DNA from: Ignavibacteriota bacterium
GTDB taxonomy: Bacteria > Bacteroidota > Ignavibacteria > SZUA-365
NCBI GenBank assembly: GCA_016218045.1
Contig: JACRFB010000056.1
Location: 1-64,000 of the forward strand
Length of the DNA: 64,000 nucleotides
Direction of reading: 5' to 3'
The translations under genes and the position numbers were made by a program. The notes beneath the pieces are model-generated. The model saw only the letters and a list, made by a program, of their open reading frames with translations, had not been told where the DNA came from and did no database searches. Positions 1 through 10,694 of the stretch are shown piece by piece. The stretch's first letter is position 1; every line of letters starts with the position of its first letter.

Positions 1-130
1 CTGTGCGCTCCAGTTCCGGTTCGGATGGAAGAAACGTCAGGAGATACGGCCAGTTGTACTCTATCGCTTCGGGTGCATTCATACTGGAAATCTATGGAAT
101 GCACGGACGAATGTCAACCGCTTAAGTTAG
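1..130 (+). other. Possible 3' end of an upstream gene, unidentified
   Basis: Two plus-strand frames are open from the window edge and close at 123-125 and 128-130. Either could be the C-terminus of a gene that begins outside the window. Neither short tail resembles a family I recognise, and there is no terminator before asnB. This is only a note that the start of the window may be coding. Confidence 0.2.
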
Positions 131-140
131 CGCATATGCC

Positions 141-170
141 CCTCACTCCCCACTCTCTACTCCTTACTCC
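141..170. repeat. Heptad repeat array abutting asnB start
   Basis: About four 7-bp units (CCTCACT, CCCCACT, CTCTACT, CCTTACT) end two bases before the asnB ATG, where a ribosome-binding site would normally lie. It is the first of many 7-bp or 8-bp period arrays in this window. Confidence 0.7.
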
Positions 171-172
171 AC

Positions 173-2020
<1,848 letters not shown>

Positions 2021-2054
2021 TTCCACAACGCGAAGCGGGGAACAACGAAACTGT

Positions 2055-2081
2055 GTCACCCCGAGCTTGTCGAGGGGTGAC
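2055..2081. repeat. REP-like palindrome between asnB and glycosyltransferase
   Basis: GTCACCCC and GGGGTGAC arms flank an 11-base centre containing GAGCTTGTCGA. The same core, inverted and with the same flanking tail (ACAGTTTCG), recurs near 18950. I recognise this as a type of short near-palindromic dispersed element common in intergenic DNA of many genomes. It could form a hairpin after asnB. Confidence 0.65.
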
Positions 2082-2135
2082 GGAACGTGGAACGACAAAC
2101 AGATATAACGGCATACTGATACACCGACTCAAAGA

Positions 2136-3230
2136 ATGAAGCTTCTCGCACTGATGCCCGACTCGTACGCGGGTTTCGGCGGCATCGCGCAGTACAATCG
2201 CGATCTGCTGGACGCACTGTGCGCCGACGAGAGGGTGGAACGCGTGACGGCAGTGGTCCGCCATGCGGGCGCGGCAGCAGCGGAGTATCCGGTCCGATAC
2301 TCGGAATATGTGGCGGAGGGAAGTCCGCTGCGCTTCATCACACAGGCGCTGCGCCTGCACGCCTCGGTGCGGCCCGACGCGGTGTTGTGCGGACACCTGA
2401 ACCTTCTGCCCGTCGCGGCACGTGTGGCCCGCCTCCGATCGCTCCCGCTCTACCTCGAGCTGTACGGCATCGAGGCGTGGGAGCCGCATCCGCGTATTTC
2501 ACTTCGGCACTTCGGCGCGGTGACACGGACCATCGCCATCAGCCGATACACACGCGAACGTTTTCTTGCCTGGGCGCCGGTCGATCCGCTGCGCGTGTCG
2601 GTTCTGCCGAACACCATCGACCTTTTGCGATACACGCCGGGAGAGGCCCCTGCAGCGCTGCGCGCCCGGTACACGCTGGGTCCGGGTCCCATCCTGCTCA
2701 CCGTTGGGCGTCTTTCGTCGTCGGAGCGGTACAAGGGTCACGACCGCGTGCTGGCGGCGCTGCCAACCTTGCTCGCTGTGAATCCCACGCTGCAGTACCT
2801 CATCGGCGGCGACGGCGACGACAGGCCGCGCCTCGAAGCGTGTGCCGCCGCCGCGGGCATCACGGATCACGTGACGTTTATCGGACGCATCGACGAGCGG
2901 GAATTGGCCGATCATTACCGGCTCGCGGACGTGTTTGTCATGCCCAGCACGGGTGAAGGTTTCGGTTTTGTCTTTCTCGAGGCCGCCGCCTGCGGAACAC
3001 CCGTCGTGGGAGGGGGAAACGACGGCAGCCGCGACGCGCTGCGTGATGGCCGACTCGGATCGATGGTGGATCCCAACGACAACGACGCGCTTGTCCGTGC
3101 ATTGCGCGCCGCGCTCGACGGACGGGCGGTCTCCGATCCGCGCACCGTGTCCGTCTTTCAACAGAAACATTTCGAACTGCACCTGCGCACCCTTCTGCTC
3201 GGAACACCCGCTGCCGCGTCCCTCTCCTGA
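2136..3230 (+). CDS. Glycosyltransferase family 4
   Basis: This is a 364-residue GT-B-fold retaining glycosyltransferase of the GT4 type. The N-terminal domain opens with a glycine-rich FGGIAQYNRDLL loop, as in acceptor-binding domains of the family. The C-terminal domain has the nucleotide-sugar motif GEGFGFVFLEAAACG, giving the E-x7-E signature from Glu274. It probably adds one sugar to the lipid-linked repeat unit at the cytoplasmic face. The donor and acceptor cannot be read from sequence. The next gene starts one base after its stop, so the two are probably co-transcribed. Confidence 0.88.
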   Translation: MKLLALMPDSYAGFGGIAQYNRDLLDALCADERVERVTAVVRHAGAAAAEYPVRYSEYVAEGSPLRFITQALRLHASVRPDAVLCGHLNLLPVAARVARLRSLPLYLELYGIEAWEPHPRISLRHFGAVTRTIAISRYTRERFLAWAPVDPLRVSVLPNTIDLLRYTPGEAPAALRARYTLGPGPILLTVGRLSSSERYKGHDRVLAALPTLLAVNPTLQYLIGGDGDDRPRLEACAAAAGITDHVTFIGRIDERELADHYRLADVFVMPSTGEGFGFVFLEAAACGTPVVGGGNDGSRDALRDGRLGSMVDPNDNDALVRALRAALDGRAVSDPRTVSVFQQKHFELHLRTLLLGTPAAASLS

Positions 3231-3231
3231 C

Positions 3232-4197
3232 ATGCACCCCACGGTCAGCATCTGCATCCCCACGTACGGACGCGCGCGTCACATTGCGGCGACACTCGAC
3301 AGTGTGCTCGCGCAGACACGCGGCGATTTCGAAGTGATCGTGGTGGACGATGCCTCGCCCGACGGCACCGCCGACGTTGTTGCGCGCTTCACCGATCCGC
3401 GTGTGACGTTCCACAGAAACACTGTCAACAAGGGTGTGCCCGAAAATTACAATCACGTGTTTTCGCTTGCGCGGGGCCGGTATGTCGGACTCGTGGAAGA
3501 TCACGACATCCTCGAGCCCGGCTACATTGAAGAGACAACCGCCATTCTCGACACATTTCCAGACGTCGGATTTGTTGCCACCGGGATACAGACCATTGCC
3601 GAGACCGACGGCATGCCGTTGAAGACATATCTCTCGGATCTGCCCCGTGTGATGCGCGGCCGGGACATGCTGCGTTATCTGCTCCGCCGCACCGACTGTC
3701 CGTTTTCCCTCACCACCATGATCCGCCGCGACGTGCTCGATCGTGTCTCTCCGTGGTTCGATGCGCGGTACTGGTGGTACGCCGACGTGCATCTGTGGAT
3801 GCGCCTGCTCGCCATCACCGACTTCGGCTACGTTGCGAAACCGCTGCTGCGTTTCCGCGAGCGCGAGGCGGGCCACACCCTGGCGGATGATTACTGGCAG
3901 AGCGTCCTCTGCCTCGACGCGATACATCGCGACGATGTCCGGCTGTTACACACGCGGAGCGGCATGACGGCCTGTGTTGATGAATTCCGGTATGAAGTGT
4001 CGAAGCTGACATCGGTGCTCGGCATGCGCGCGGGCAGAATACTGCGCGACGAGCCCTGGACGGCCTACGACCGGACACAGTCGCGCGGCTACCTCCGGCT
4101 GCCGTCGCGCGCCGCTCTTGCACTCGCGGGCTGCGTCCCTTCGGCGGTGTACCGGCGCATCAGGTCAGGACGCACGGCCGCGAGGCCGCAGGCCTGA
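3232..4197 (+). CDS. Glycosyltransferase family 2
   Basis: This is a 321-residue GT-A-fold inverting glycosyltransferase. The start at 3232 (MHPTVSICIPTYGR) is one base after the preceding stop and gives the canonical GT2 N-terminus; the frame is open further upstream but that part overlaps the previous gene. VVDDASPDGT is the typical nucleotide-binding strand, and VEDHD stands where the DxD metal site is expected. No membrane anchor is evident. It probably works in repeat-unit assembly with its neighbours; the substrate is unknown. Confidence 0.88.
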   Translation: MHPTVSICIPTYGRARHIAATLDSVLAQTRGDFEVIVVDDASPDGTADVVARFTDPRVTFHRNTVNKGVPENYNHVFSLARGRYVGLVEDHDILEPGYIEETTAILDTFPDVGFVATGIQTIAETDGMPLKTYLSDLPRVMRGRDMLRYLLRRTDCPFSLTTMIRRDVLDRVSPWFDARYWWYADVHLWMRLLAITDFGYVAKPLLRFREREAGHTLADDYWQSVLCLDAIHRDDVRLLHTRSGMTACVDEFRYEVSKLTSVLGMRAGRILRDEPWTAYDRTQSRGYLRLPSRAALALAGCVPSAVYRRIRSGRTAARPQA

Positions 4198-4216
4198 TGC
4201 GGGAGACGTGTCGGCG

Positions 4217-5779
4217 GTGACGGAACATCTGGCACTGACCAGGGGCCTCACGGGCCGCCTCGTCGGCGGACTCGCCTCGACACTGGTGTACCAGGCCATT
4301 GCAGTCGCAAACACGATACTGCTTGTGCCGCTGTTCCTTCTTGCGTGGGGACCGGACGGTTATGGACACTGGATCGCGCTGACGGCCTTTGTCACATACT
4401 TCGCGCTGCTCGATCTCGGCGGACAGAATTTTATCGGCAATCTGCTGTCCAGCGCCTTCGCGGTGGGGGACAGGGAGGGCTTCAGGCGCATCCTGCAGGA
4501 GGGGCTGTCGCTCTTCACCGGCATCTCCATCACCGGGCTGCTGCTGCTCGGTGCGCTGTTGTTGCTGCCCGGCGCGGGAGTGACCGGATTCACCCTGTCG
4601 ATATCGGATCGATCGGTCCTGTTTTTTATGGGCGCGTCACTGCTGATCTCGATTCCGCTGGGTGTGCTGGCGACGGTGTTTCGCGCAACCGGACTTCTTG
4701 CGCAGGGTTCCATGCTGGGCAATCTCCTGCGGCTCGTATTCCTGCTCGTGTCGGTGCTGCTGCTCATGCGTCATGCAACACCCGCGGTCTACGCGGCATT
4801 CCAGGCCGCCACGGCGGTGATTCTGATCGCCGCGGTTTTGTGGTACGCACATCGGCGCCTTCCCTGGATCGCAGGGCTGCAACTGACGCTCTCCGCTGCC
4901 AGGGCTGGACGGAAACACCTGTCGGGATCGCTGTACTTCTGGCTGCTCTCCGTGGCGCAATCGCTCAAACAACAGGGTGTCATCCTGGTGATCGGCTGGG
5001 CGTCGCCCGCAGCAGTGGTGGCGTTGTATGCGACACATCGCACCGCCGTGGGGCTGATGGGATACATCGGCAATATCTTTCAGACGCCGCTGTGGCCGGA
5101 ATTCACCTTCATGCACGCGCGGGCCGAACGCGAACGGCTGGTGCGGCTGAGTCTCTTCACCATTCGATTCGTCACCTACGTCAGTTCCATCGCCGCGATG
5201 CTGCTGTGGCTGTTGCTGCCGCTGATCTACCCCTTGTGGACGGGTCGTTCGCTCGAATTGTCGCCGACGCTCTTCGTGGTGCTGCTCGTGCAGGCAACCA
5301 TCGGCGCTGCGTGGAACACGGCCTCCTGGCCGCTGCTTTCGTCGAACCGCCACCGCGCGGTGGCCCTCTGGTCGCTGATCAATGCAGGGGCGGCGATTGT
5401 GTTTTCACTCGCGGCGGTGCGGGAGCATGGTCTGGTGGGAGTCGCAGCGGCCGTGCTTCTTGCGGATCTGCTTTTTGCGGCCGCGACATTTCCGGTGATC
5501 GCCGCGCGCGAACTGGGTCCGTCCCCCTGGCGCTTTTTCAGCGCGATGGCCACACCGATTGTTGTTGTTGCCGCCTTCGCAGCATTGCTCCGCTGGCTTT
5601 GCGCGGGCATCACATCCGCCTCGATGTGCCTCGTTGTCGAAGTTGCCGCGGTGCTGGTTGCGCTCGTGCCGCTCGCGTGGCTGTCACTGGGCGCGGGCGG
5701 ACTGTCGATGCTACTGCGCCTCGTCCGCACCGTCGTGCGACGCGGGACGGGAGCCGACGTCGGGGAAGAGCCGGCATGA
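4217..5779 (+). CDS. Polysaccharide flippase, Wzx/MATE-like membrane protein
   Basis: This integral membrane protein of about 520 residues has roughly 12-14 hydrophobic segments starting at SLASTLVYQAIAVANTILL-like sequence and ending in a long hydrophobic C-terminal part. It fits the polysaccharide-transport (PST) branch of the MOP exporters, which flip lipid-linked repeat units across the inner membrane. GTG 4217 is chosen because GGGAG lies 11 bases upstream; an in-frame GTG at 4208 and an ATG at 4118 (overlapping the GT2 gene) are alternatives. Its last bases overlap the next ATG (ATGA). It is the only flippase candidate seen in the locus. Confidence 0.82.
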   Translation: MTEHLALTRGLTGRLVGGLASTLVYQAIAVANTILLVPLFLLAWGPDGYGHWIALTAFVTYFALLDLGGQNFIGNLLSSAFAVGDREGFRRILQEGLSLFTGISITGLLLLGALLLLPGAGVTGFTLSISDRSVLFFMGASLLISIPLGVLATVFRATGLLAQGSMLGNLLRLVFLLVSVLLLMRHATPAVYAAFQAATAVILIAAVLWYAHRRLPWIAGLQLTLSAARAGRKHLSGSLYFWLLSVAQSLKQQGVILVIGWASPAAVVALYATHRTAVGLMGYIGNIFQTPLWPEFTFMHARAERERLVRLSLFTIRFVTYVSSIAAMLLWLLLPLIYPLWTGRSLELSPTLFVVLLVQATIGAAWNTASWPLLSSNRHRAVALWSLINAGAAIVFSLAAVREHGLVGVAAAVLLADLLFAAATFPVIAARELGPSPWRFFSAMATPIVVVAAFAALLRWLCAGITSASMCLVVEVAAVLVALVPLAWLSLGAGGLSMLLRLVRTVVRRGTGADVGEEPA

Positions 5780-6891
5780 CCCGACTGCACTTTGTCGGCT
5801 ACATGTGGGATGGAAGCACCTGCGTGCCGCGGCTCGAGGGCCTGCGTGCGGCGGGAAACGAGGTGTCGCCTTTCGACGCGCAGCGCGTCTTTGATGCCCC
5901 GTCACGCATCGCCACGTCGGTCGCACACCGCGTCTACTGCACCGAGGGCGTGCGGAGCATGAACCGCCTGCTCCTGGAATCAGTTGCCGACACACATCCC
6001 GATGTTGTGTGGATCGAAAAAGGGGATTGGGTGTATCCGTCAACGCTGCGACGATTAAAGGCGCATGCCGGACATCTCGTCCACTACAACACCGATGATG
6101 TGTATGGACGCAGGACGTGGTTCTGGCTGCACCGGCGCGGTGTTCAGTTGTACGACTGCCTTCTCACAACCAACCGGCACAACGTACACGAGCTGCGCGC
6201 GCGGTATGGTGCACGTGTACTGCGCGCAGGCATGGGGTATGACGTGCTGCGCCATGTGCGCCCCGCCGGTGAATTGGAGCCCGTCTGGGATGTGGTCTTT
6301 ATCGGACATTGGGAACCACACACGGAGGAGTACGTGTCGGCGCTGATGCGGGCACAGCACCACGTCGGAGTGTGGGGACACGGTTGGCGACACGCGAGAA
6401 GCAACAAGCTGCGAGGTGTAGTACCACTCCCGGCGGAGAAGTACAACACAACCCTCGCCTCAGCAAAACTCGCTCTCTGTTCCCTGTCGAAAGGGAACAG
6501 GAACGAATCCACCGGGCGCTCCTTCGAGATCCCCGCATTGGGCGTGTGCCTCCTGGCCGAGCGGACTCCGGAACATGAATTTCTGTACGGCGACGGAGTC
6601 GGTGCCGTACTATTTCACGGTGTTGACGAACTGCTGATGAAAACGCAGGAGATGCTGCGGGACGCGAACCGTCGTAGAACAATAGCAAGTGAAGGGAACA
6701 GACTCCTGTGCTCGCGCGGACTTTCGTGGCAGGATCACATGCAGCGGGAATGGCCTTTGGTCCGGAATCTCCTCTCGGGTGTGCCACGTTCACCGGATGA
6801 TGATGCACCCTTCTGGCACGGCTTCCGCGATGGAAAAGCGTGGGAGCAGATCGGGACAACGTCCGAACCGGGAAGCGGCGCAGCATTGTGA
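5776..6891 (+). CDS. CgeB-like glycosyltransferase
   Basis: This is a protein of about 371 residues starting MTRLHFVGYMW, with the ATG overlapping the previous stop by four bases. Its C-terminal region carries STGRSFEIPALGVCLLAE followed by YGDGVGAVLF, the pattern of CgeB/YkvP-type GT-B glycosyltransferases (RSFEIPA followed by a glycine- and acid-rich strand). The N-terminal half is a Rossmann-like domain with HYNTDDVYG, also seen in the family. It probably transfers a sugar to the nascent glycan. Its end overlaps the next gene at GTGA. Confidence 0.8.
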   Translation: MTRLHFVGYMWDGSTCVPRLEGLRAAGNEVSPFDAQRVFDAPSRIATSVAHRVYCTEGVRSMNRLLLESVADTHPDVVWIEKGDWVYPSTLRRLKAHAGHLVHYNTDDVYGRRTWFWLHRRGVQLYDCLLTTNRHNVHELRARYGARVLRAGMGYDVLRHVRPAGELEPVWDVVFIGHWEPHTEEYVSALMRAQHHVGVWGHGWRHARSNKLRGVVPLPAEKYNTTLASAKLALCSLSKGNRNESTGRSFEIPALGVCLLAERTPEHEFLYGDGVGAVLFHGVDELLMKTQEMLRDANRRRTIASEGNRLLCSRGLSWQDHMQREWPLVRNLLSGVPRSPDDDAPFWHGFRDGKAWEQIGTTSEPGSGAAL

Positions 6892-7742
6892 CAGAGCGAC
6901 GGTCCCCATATTCCGATCCGAATCCCATGGGAATCGGTCTGCCGTTCGAAGGATCCACCGGGCGGACCATAAGCGGCACAGGCCTGCGCGCCGCGCTCGC
7001 GCGGCACTACGCGCGCTGGCACTATTTTTCGACCATTGAACGCGCCGTTCCGCGCGACGCGGTCATGCTCGAGTTCGGCTCGGGCGGTGGCGATGCCTGG
7101 CTTGCCCGGACGTACACTGTGGTCGGTCTGGAACTCGCCTTGGGCTCGGCCCGCGCAAGCAAACAGACGTATGGACGCGCCATCAACGCCGACGCGCGCG
7201 CGATCCCTCTCCGTGACGCGTCGGTGGATGCGGCGGTGTCGAGTTTTGTACTCGAGCACTTTGATGAAGACCTCGCACGTGCCGCGTTTGCGGAACTGCG
7301 TCGTGTACTCAAGCCCGGCGGAATATTCATCTCGCTGTGTGATCTCGAATCCGACCACCCCATGCTGTCTCATGCTCGATCCGTGTCGCCTGACGGGTAT
7401 CGCCAGGCGTTTGTCGAGGTGCCGGGACATCACGGACTTCGGCGCGAAGACGCGTGGCGCGCACTGCTCACCGAGGCGGGCTTCACCATCCAATCGTGGC
7501 AACTGCGCAGCCGCTTTCCCGTGCTCGACCACTGTCCGTGGTGTCAGCTCGATGCGAGCGCGTCTTTCCCACGCCGCCTGAGGCGCTTCGGCCGCATGGC
7601 ATACCGGATCTCTCAGATCCGCCACATGGGTCCGCTGTGGGGACTGTTGTCCACCGTTGCCGACGACATCATCGGCCCCGTGCTCCCGCGGTCCTGGGCG
7701 TACCGGCTTCTTTTCACCGCACATACACCGACAGACACGTGA
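6888..7742 (+). CDS. SAM-dependent methyltransferase (class I)
   Basis: This is a protein of about 284 residues. GTG 6888 is preferred because it overlaps the previous stop as GTGA and has a purine-rich GGAAGCGG upstream; an in-frame start at 6840 would overlap the neighbour by 52 bases. MLEFGSGGGDAWLA is SAM-binding motif I, and VDAAVSSFVLEHF followed by LRRVLKPGG matches the methyltransf_11 pattern. It may methylate a sugar in the glycan, or the chain end. The downstream epimerase gene again overlaps by four bases, so the translation of this block is probably coupled. Confidence 0.82.
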   Translation: MTERRSPYSDPNPMGIGLPFEGSTGRTISGTGLRAALARHYARWHYFSTIERAVPRDAVMLEFGSGGGDAWLARTYTVVGLELALGSARASKQTYGRAINADARAIPLRDASVDAAVSSFVLEHFDEDLARAAFAELRRVLKPGGIFISLCDLESDHPMLSHARSVSPDGYRQAFVEVPGHHGLRREDAWRALLTEAGFTIQSWQLRSRFPVLDHCPWCQLDASASFPRRLRRFGRMAYRISQIRHMGPLWGLLSTVADDIIGPVLPRSWAYRLLFTAHTPTDT

Positions 7743-8695
7743 ACACATTTATCACCGGCGGCGCCGGCTTTATCGGCAGCGCACTCGCGGATCGTTTGCT
7801 CGCGGCGGGACATTCCGTTGTTGTCTACGACAACTTCTCCACAGGGCAGGAGCGTTTTATCGAGCAGGCCCTGCAGCATCCGTCCTACCGCTGTGTGCGC
7901 GGCGATACCCTCGACACCGCGGCGCTCACGCGGGCGATGGCGGGCTGCGACATCGTGTTCCATCTCGCCGCAAATGCCGACGTGCGATTCGGCACAGAGC
8001 ACCCCTCGCTGGATCTCGAACAGAACACCATCGCCACCTTCAACGTGCTCGAGGCCATGCGCGCGAACAACATCAGCCGTATCGCCTTTTCCTCCACCGG
8101 CTCCATCTATGGCGAACCCGCGGTGTTTCCCACTCCCGAACACGCGCCGTTTCCCGTGCAGACGTCGCTGTACGGCGCATCCAAACTCGCGTGTGAGGGC
8201 CTGATACAGGCCTACTGCGAGGGTTTCGGTTTCCGCTCGTGGATATTTCGTTTTGTGTCGATCCTGGGTGAACGATACACACACGGGCACGTCTTCGACT
8301 TTGTCCGCCGCCTCGGCGAGGATCCGTCGCGCCTGTACGTTCTCGGCAACGGGCGGCAACGGAAATCGTATCTCTACGTGCACGACTGCATCGATGCGAT
8401 ACTGCTTGCTGTCGAACGCGCGGACGCATCCGTAAACATCTTCAATCTGGGCACCGCCGAATACTGCGAGGTCAACGATTCCATCGGATGGATCAGCGGG
8501 GAACTCGGCGTCGCCCCGCGCCTCGAGTACGCGGGCGGCGAGCGCGGATGGATCGGCGACAGTCCCTTCATCTTTCTCGACTGCGCAAAAATCCGCGCGC
8601 TCGGCTGGGAGGCATCGCTCTCGATACGCGACGGCGTCATCCGCACAGTGCGCTATATCCGCGACAATCCCTGGCTGTTCACAGCACGCGCGTGA
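7739..8695 (+). CDS. NAD-dependent nucleotide-sugar epimerase/dehydratase
   Basis: This is an extended SDR protein of about 318 residues. TGGAGFIGSALADRL is the NAD-binding glycine motif, FHLAANADVR the family's second signature, and YGASK (Tyr and Lys) the catalytic pair. GTG 7739 overlaps the previous stop by four bases and places the glycine motif directly at the N-terminus, as expected. The family includes UDP-glucose/UDP-glucuronate 4-epimerases and 4,6-dehydratases; the sequence alone does not decide which. It probably makes one of the activated sugars used in this locus. Confidence 0.85.
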   Translation: MNTFITGGAGFIGSALADRLLAAGHSVVVYDNFSTGQERFIEQALQHPSYRCVRGDTLDTAALTRAMAGCDIVFHLAANADVRFGTEHPSLDLEQNTIATFNVLEAMRANNISRIAFSSTGSIYGEPAVFPTPEHAPFPVQTSLYGASKLACEGLIQAYCEGFGFRSWIFRFVSILGERYTHGHVFDFVRRLGEDPSRLYVLGNGRQRKSYLYVHDCIDAILLAVERADASVNIFNLGTAEYCEVNDSIGWISGELGVAPRLEYAGGERGWIGDSPFIFLDCAKIRALGWEASLSIRDGVIRTVRYIRDNPWLFTARA

Positions 8696-8817
8696 TACGC
8701 GTATGGCGGATACACTCCGTCCGAAACACTGGATCGGGACGGACCAACAACAAACAAAGGCGGCGCGCACGGGCGCCGCGGTGAGACAACACTTTTCACG
8801 CTCACAGCAGCACACAC

Positions 8818-9693
8818 ATGAAAGCCACACTTCACGGCAGGAATGCCGTCATCACGGGCGGATCGCAAGGCCTCGGCGCCGCGATCGCGCGTGTCTTTCT
8901 CGAAAACGGCGCGCGGGTCATGATCACGGGTCGCGAAACCGACGCGCTGCAACGGACCGCGTCGGACCTCGCCCGCCATACAGACGATCCAAGTTGCATC
9001 GCCACTTTTCAGGGTGATGTCGGTGACGCGCGGCAGGCGGAGGTGCTCGCAGCAGCGGCACTCGCGTCGTTCGGATCCGTGCAGATACTTGTCAACAATG
9101 CCGGTATCTACGGGCCGATGGGCAGCATCGACAGCATCGATCCGGAGCAGTGGATCGCCGCGGTGCGCACCAACCTTTTCGGCTCGGTGTTCACCGCCCG
9201 CGCGTTTCTTCCCCACATGCGCGCACAGAAATACGGAAAGATCGTGCAGCTCTCGGGCGGGGGCGCTACAAGTCCGATGCCGCGTATCAGCGCCTATGCC
9301 GCGTCGAAGGCCGCGGTGGTGCGCTTCGCGGAATCACTCGCGCTGGACGTGGCCGGCGACGGCATCGACGTAAACGCACTCGCGCCCGGCGCGCTCAACA
9401 CACGCATGCTGGACGAACTGATCGGCGCAGGTCCCGAGACCATCGGTGCGGACGCGTACCGTCGCGCGCTCGAGCAGCAGCAGAACGGTGGCGCGTCATT
9501 CGAACGGGCGGCCGCCCTGGCGCTGTTCCTCGCATCAGCCGAGAGCGACGGCATCACGGGGCGCCTGCTCAGCGCGGTGTGGGATCCGTGGGAGGATCTC
9601 GCCTCACGCCGCGAAGCGCTCGCGGGCAGCGACATATACACACTTCGACGCATCCTTGCGCGTGATCGAGGCCTCGACTGGGGGGAACGATGA
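8818..9693 (+). CDS. Short-chain dehydrogenase/reductase
   Basis: This is a 291-residue classical SDR with TGGSQGLGAAIAR (cofactor loop), LVNNAGIYGP and the catalytic YAASK. A 122-base gap separates it from the epimerase gene and its stop overlaps the next start (ATGA), so it is likely read with the Gfo/Idh/MocA gene. Together the two could oxidise and reduce a sugar ring position during nucleotide-sugar or heptose modification (inference). There is no signal peptide, so it is cytoplasmic. Confidence 0.85.
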   Translation: MKATLHGRNAVITGGSQGLGAAIARVFLENGARVMITGRETDALQRTASDLARHTDDPSCIATFQGDVGDARQAEVLAAAALASFGSVQILVNNAGIYGPMGSIDSIDPEQWIAAVRTNLFGSVFTARAFLPHMRAQKYGKIVQLSGGGATSPMPRISAYAASKAAVVRFAESLALDVAGDGIDVNALAPGALNTRMLDELIGAGPETIGADAYRRALEQQQNGGASFERAAALALFLASAESDGITGRLLSAVWDPWEDLASRREALAGSDIYTLRRILARDRGLDWGER

Positions 9694-10694
9694 GCGGGAA
9701 CAGCACACACGGCGTCGCGATAGTCGGCTGCGGTCTCATCGGCCGCAAACGGGCGCAGGCCCTGGCGGGAGCACCACTGCGCGTGTGCGCCGATATCAAC
9801 GCCGGGCGCGCGCAGGCGCTGGCAGCGCAGCACGGAGCCGACGCGACCGACAACTGGCGCGCCGCGGTGGAGCGCGACGATGTCGACATCGTTGTTGTTG
9901 CGACAACCAACGACGCTCTCGCCGAAATCTCCGCACACGCCGCGCGGCTCGGCCGGCATGTGCTTGTGGAGAAACCCGCGGCGCGTAATCTCGAAGAACT
10001 CGAGAGAATCGCGGATGCGGCCGCGGCATCGGGGGCGCGTGTCCGCGTCGGTTTTAATCATCGGTATCATCCCGCCATACTTCAAGCCCGCGCGCTGCAC
10101 GCGGCTGGGGCGCTCGGTCCCATGATGTTCGTCCGCGGACGCTACGGACACGGCGGACGCATCGGCTACGACCGCGAATGGCGCGCCGATCCGGCGCTGT
10201 CGGGAGGCGGCGAATTGATCGACCAGGGAGTGCATCTCATCGATCTCGCGCGGTGTTTCCTGGGGGAATTCACTGAGACGCAGGGGCGCGCGCACACGTA
10301 TTTCTGGGACATGCCCGTCGACGACAATGCGTTTCTCCTTTTACGCACGGCGGAGCAACAGACAGCCTTTCTGCACGTGAGCTGCACGGAATGGAAAAAC
10401 CTGTTCTCGCTCGAGATATACGGGCGCGACGCAAAACTCCATATCGAAGGTCTCGGCGGCAGTTACGGCGTCGAACGACTCGCGTATTACCGCATGCTTC
10501 CCGAGATGGGTCCGCCCGAAACCACCATCTGGGAATACCCGCGCGGCGACTCCTCGTGGTCCATCGAGTTCACCGAATTTCTCGAGGACATCGAGAAGAA
10601 CAGGGAGCCCTCGGCCGGACTCGCGGACGCGCGTGCCGCACTGAGCATTGTTGCATCCATTTACCGGGAATCACACTATGATCATCGCGCGTAG
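9690..10694 (+). CDS. Gfo/Idh/MocA family oxidoreductase
   Basis: This is a 334-residue protein with an N-terminal Rossmann domain (VAIVGCGLIGRKRAQAL) and the family motif EKPAARN, followed by an alpha/beta substrate domain. Such enzymes oxidise or reduce sugar hydroxyls with NAD(P). It overlaps the SDR gene by four bases and the heptose-kinase gene by 17 bases, which ties it to heptose or other unusual sugar synthesis. The specific reaction cannot be told. Confidence 0.85.
   Translation: MSGNSTHGVAIVGCGLIGRKRAQALAGAPLRVCADINAGRAQALAAQHGADATDNWRAAVERDDVDIVVVATTNDALAEISAHAARLGRHVLVEKPAARNLEELERIADAAAASGARVRVGFNHRYHPAILQARALHAAGALGPMMFVRGRYGHGGRIGYDREWRADPALSGGGELIDQGVHLIDLARCFLGEFTETQGRAHTYFWDMPVDDNAFLLLRTAEQQTAFLHVSCTEWKNLFSLEIYGRDAKLHIEGLGGSYGVERLAYYRMLPEMGPPETTIWEYPRGDSSWSIEFTEFLEDIEKNREPSAGLADARAALSIVASIYRESHYDHRA

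Noticed and set aside
4345-5775. N-terminal extension of the CgeB-like gene through the flippase gene
   Set aside because: The frame is open but the translation is low-complexity and the CgeB-type N-terminus begins at 5776.
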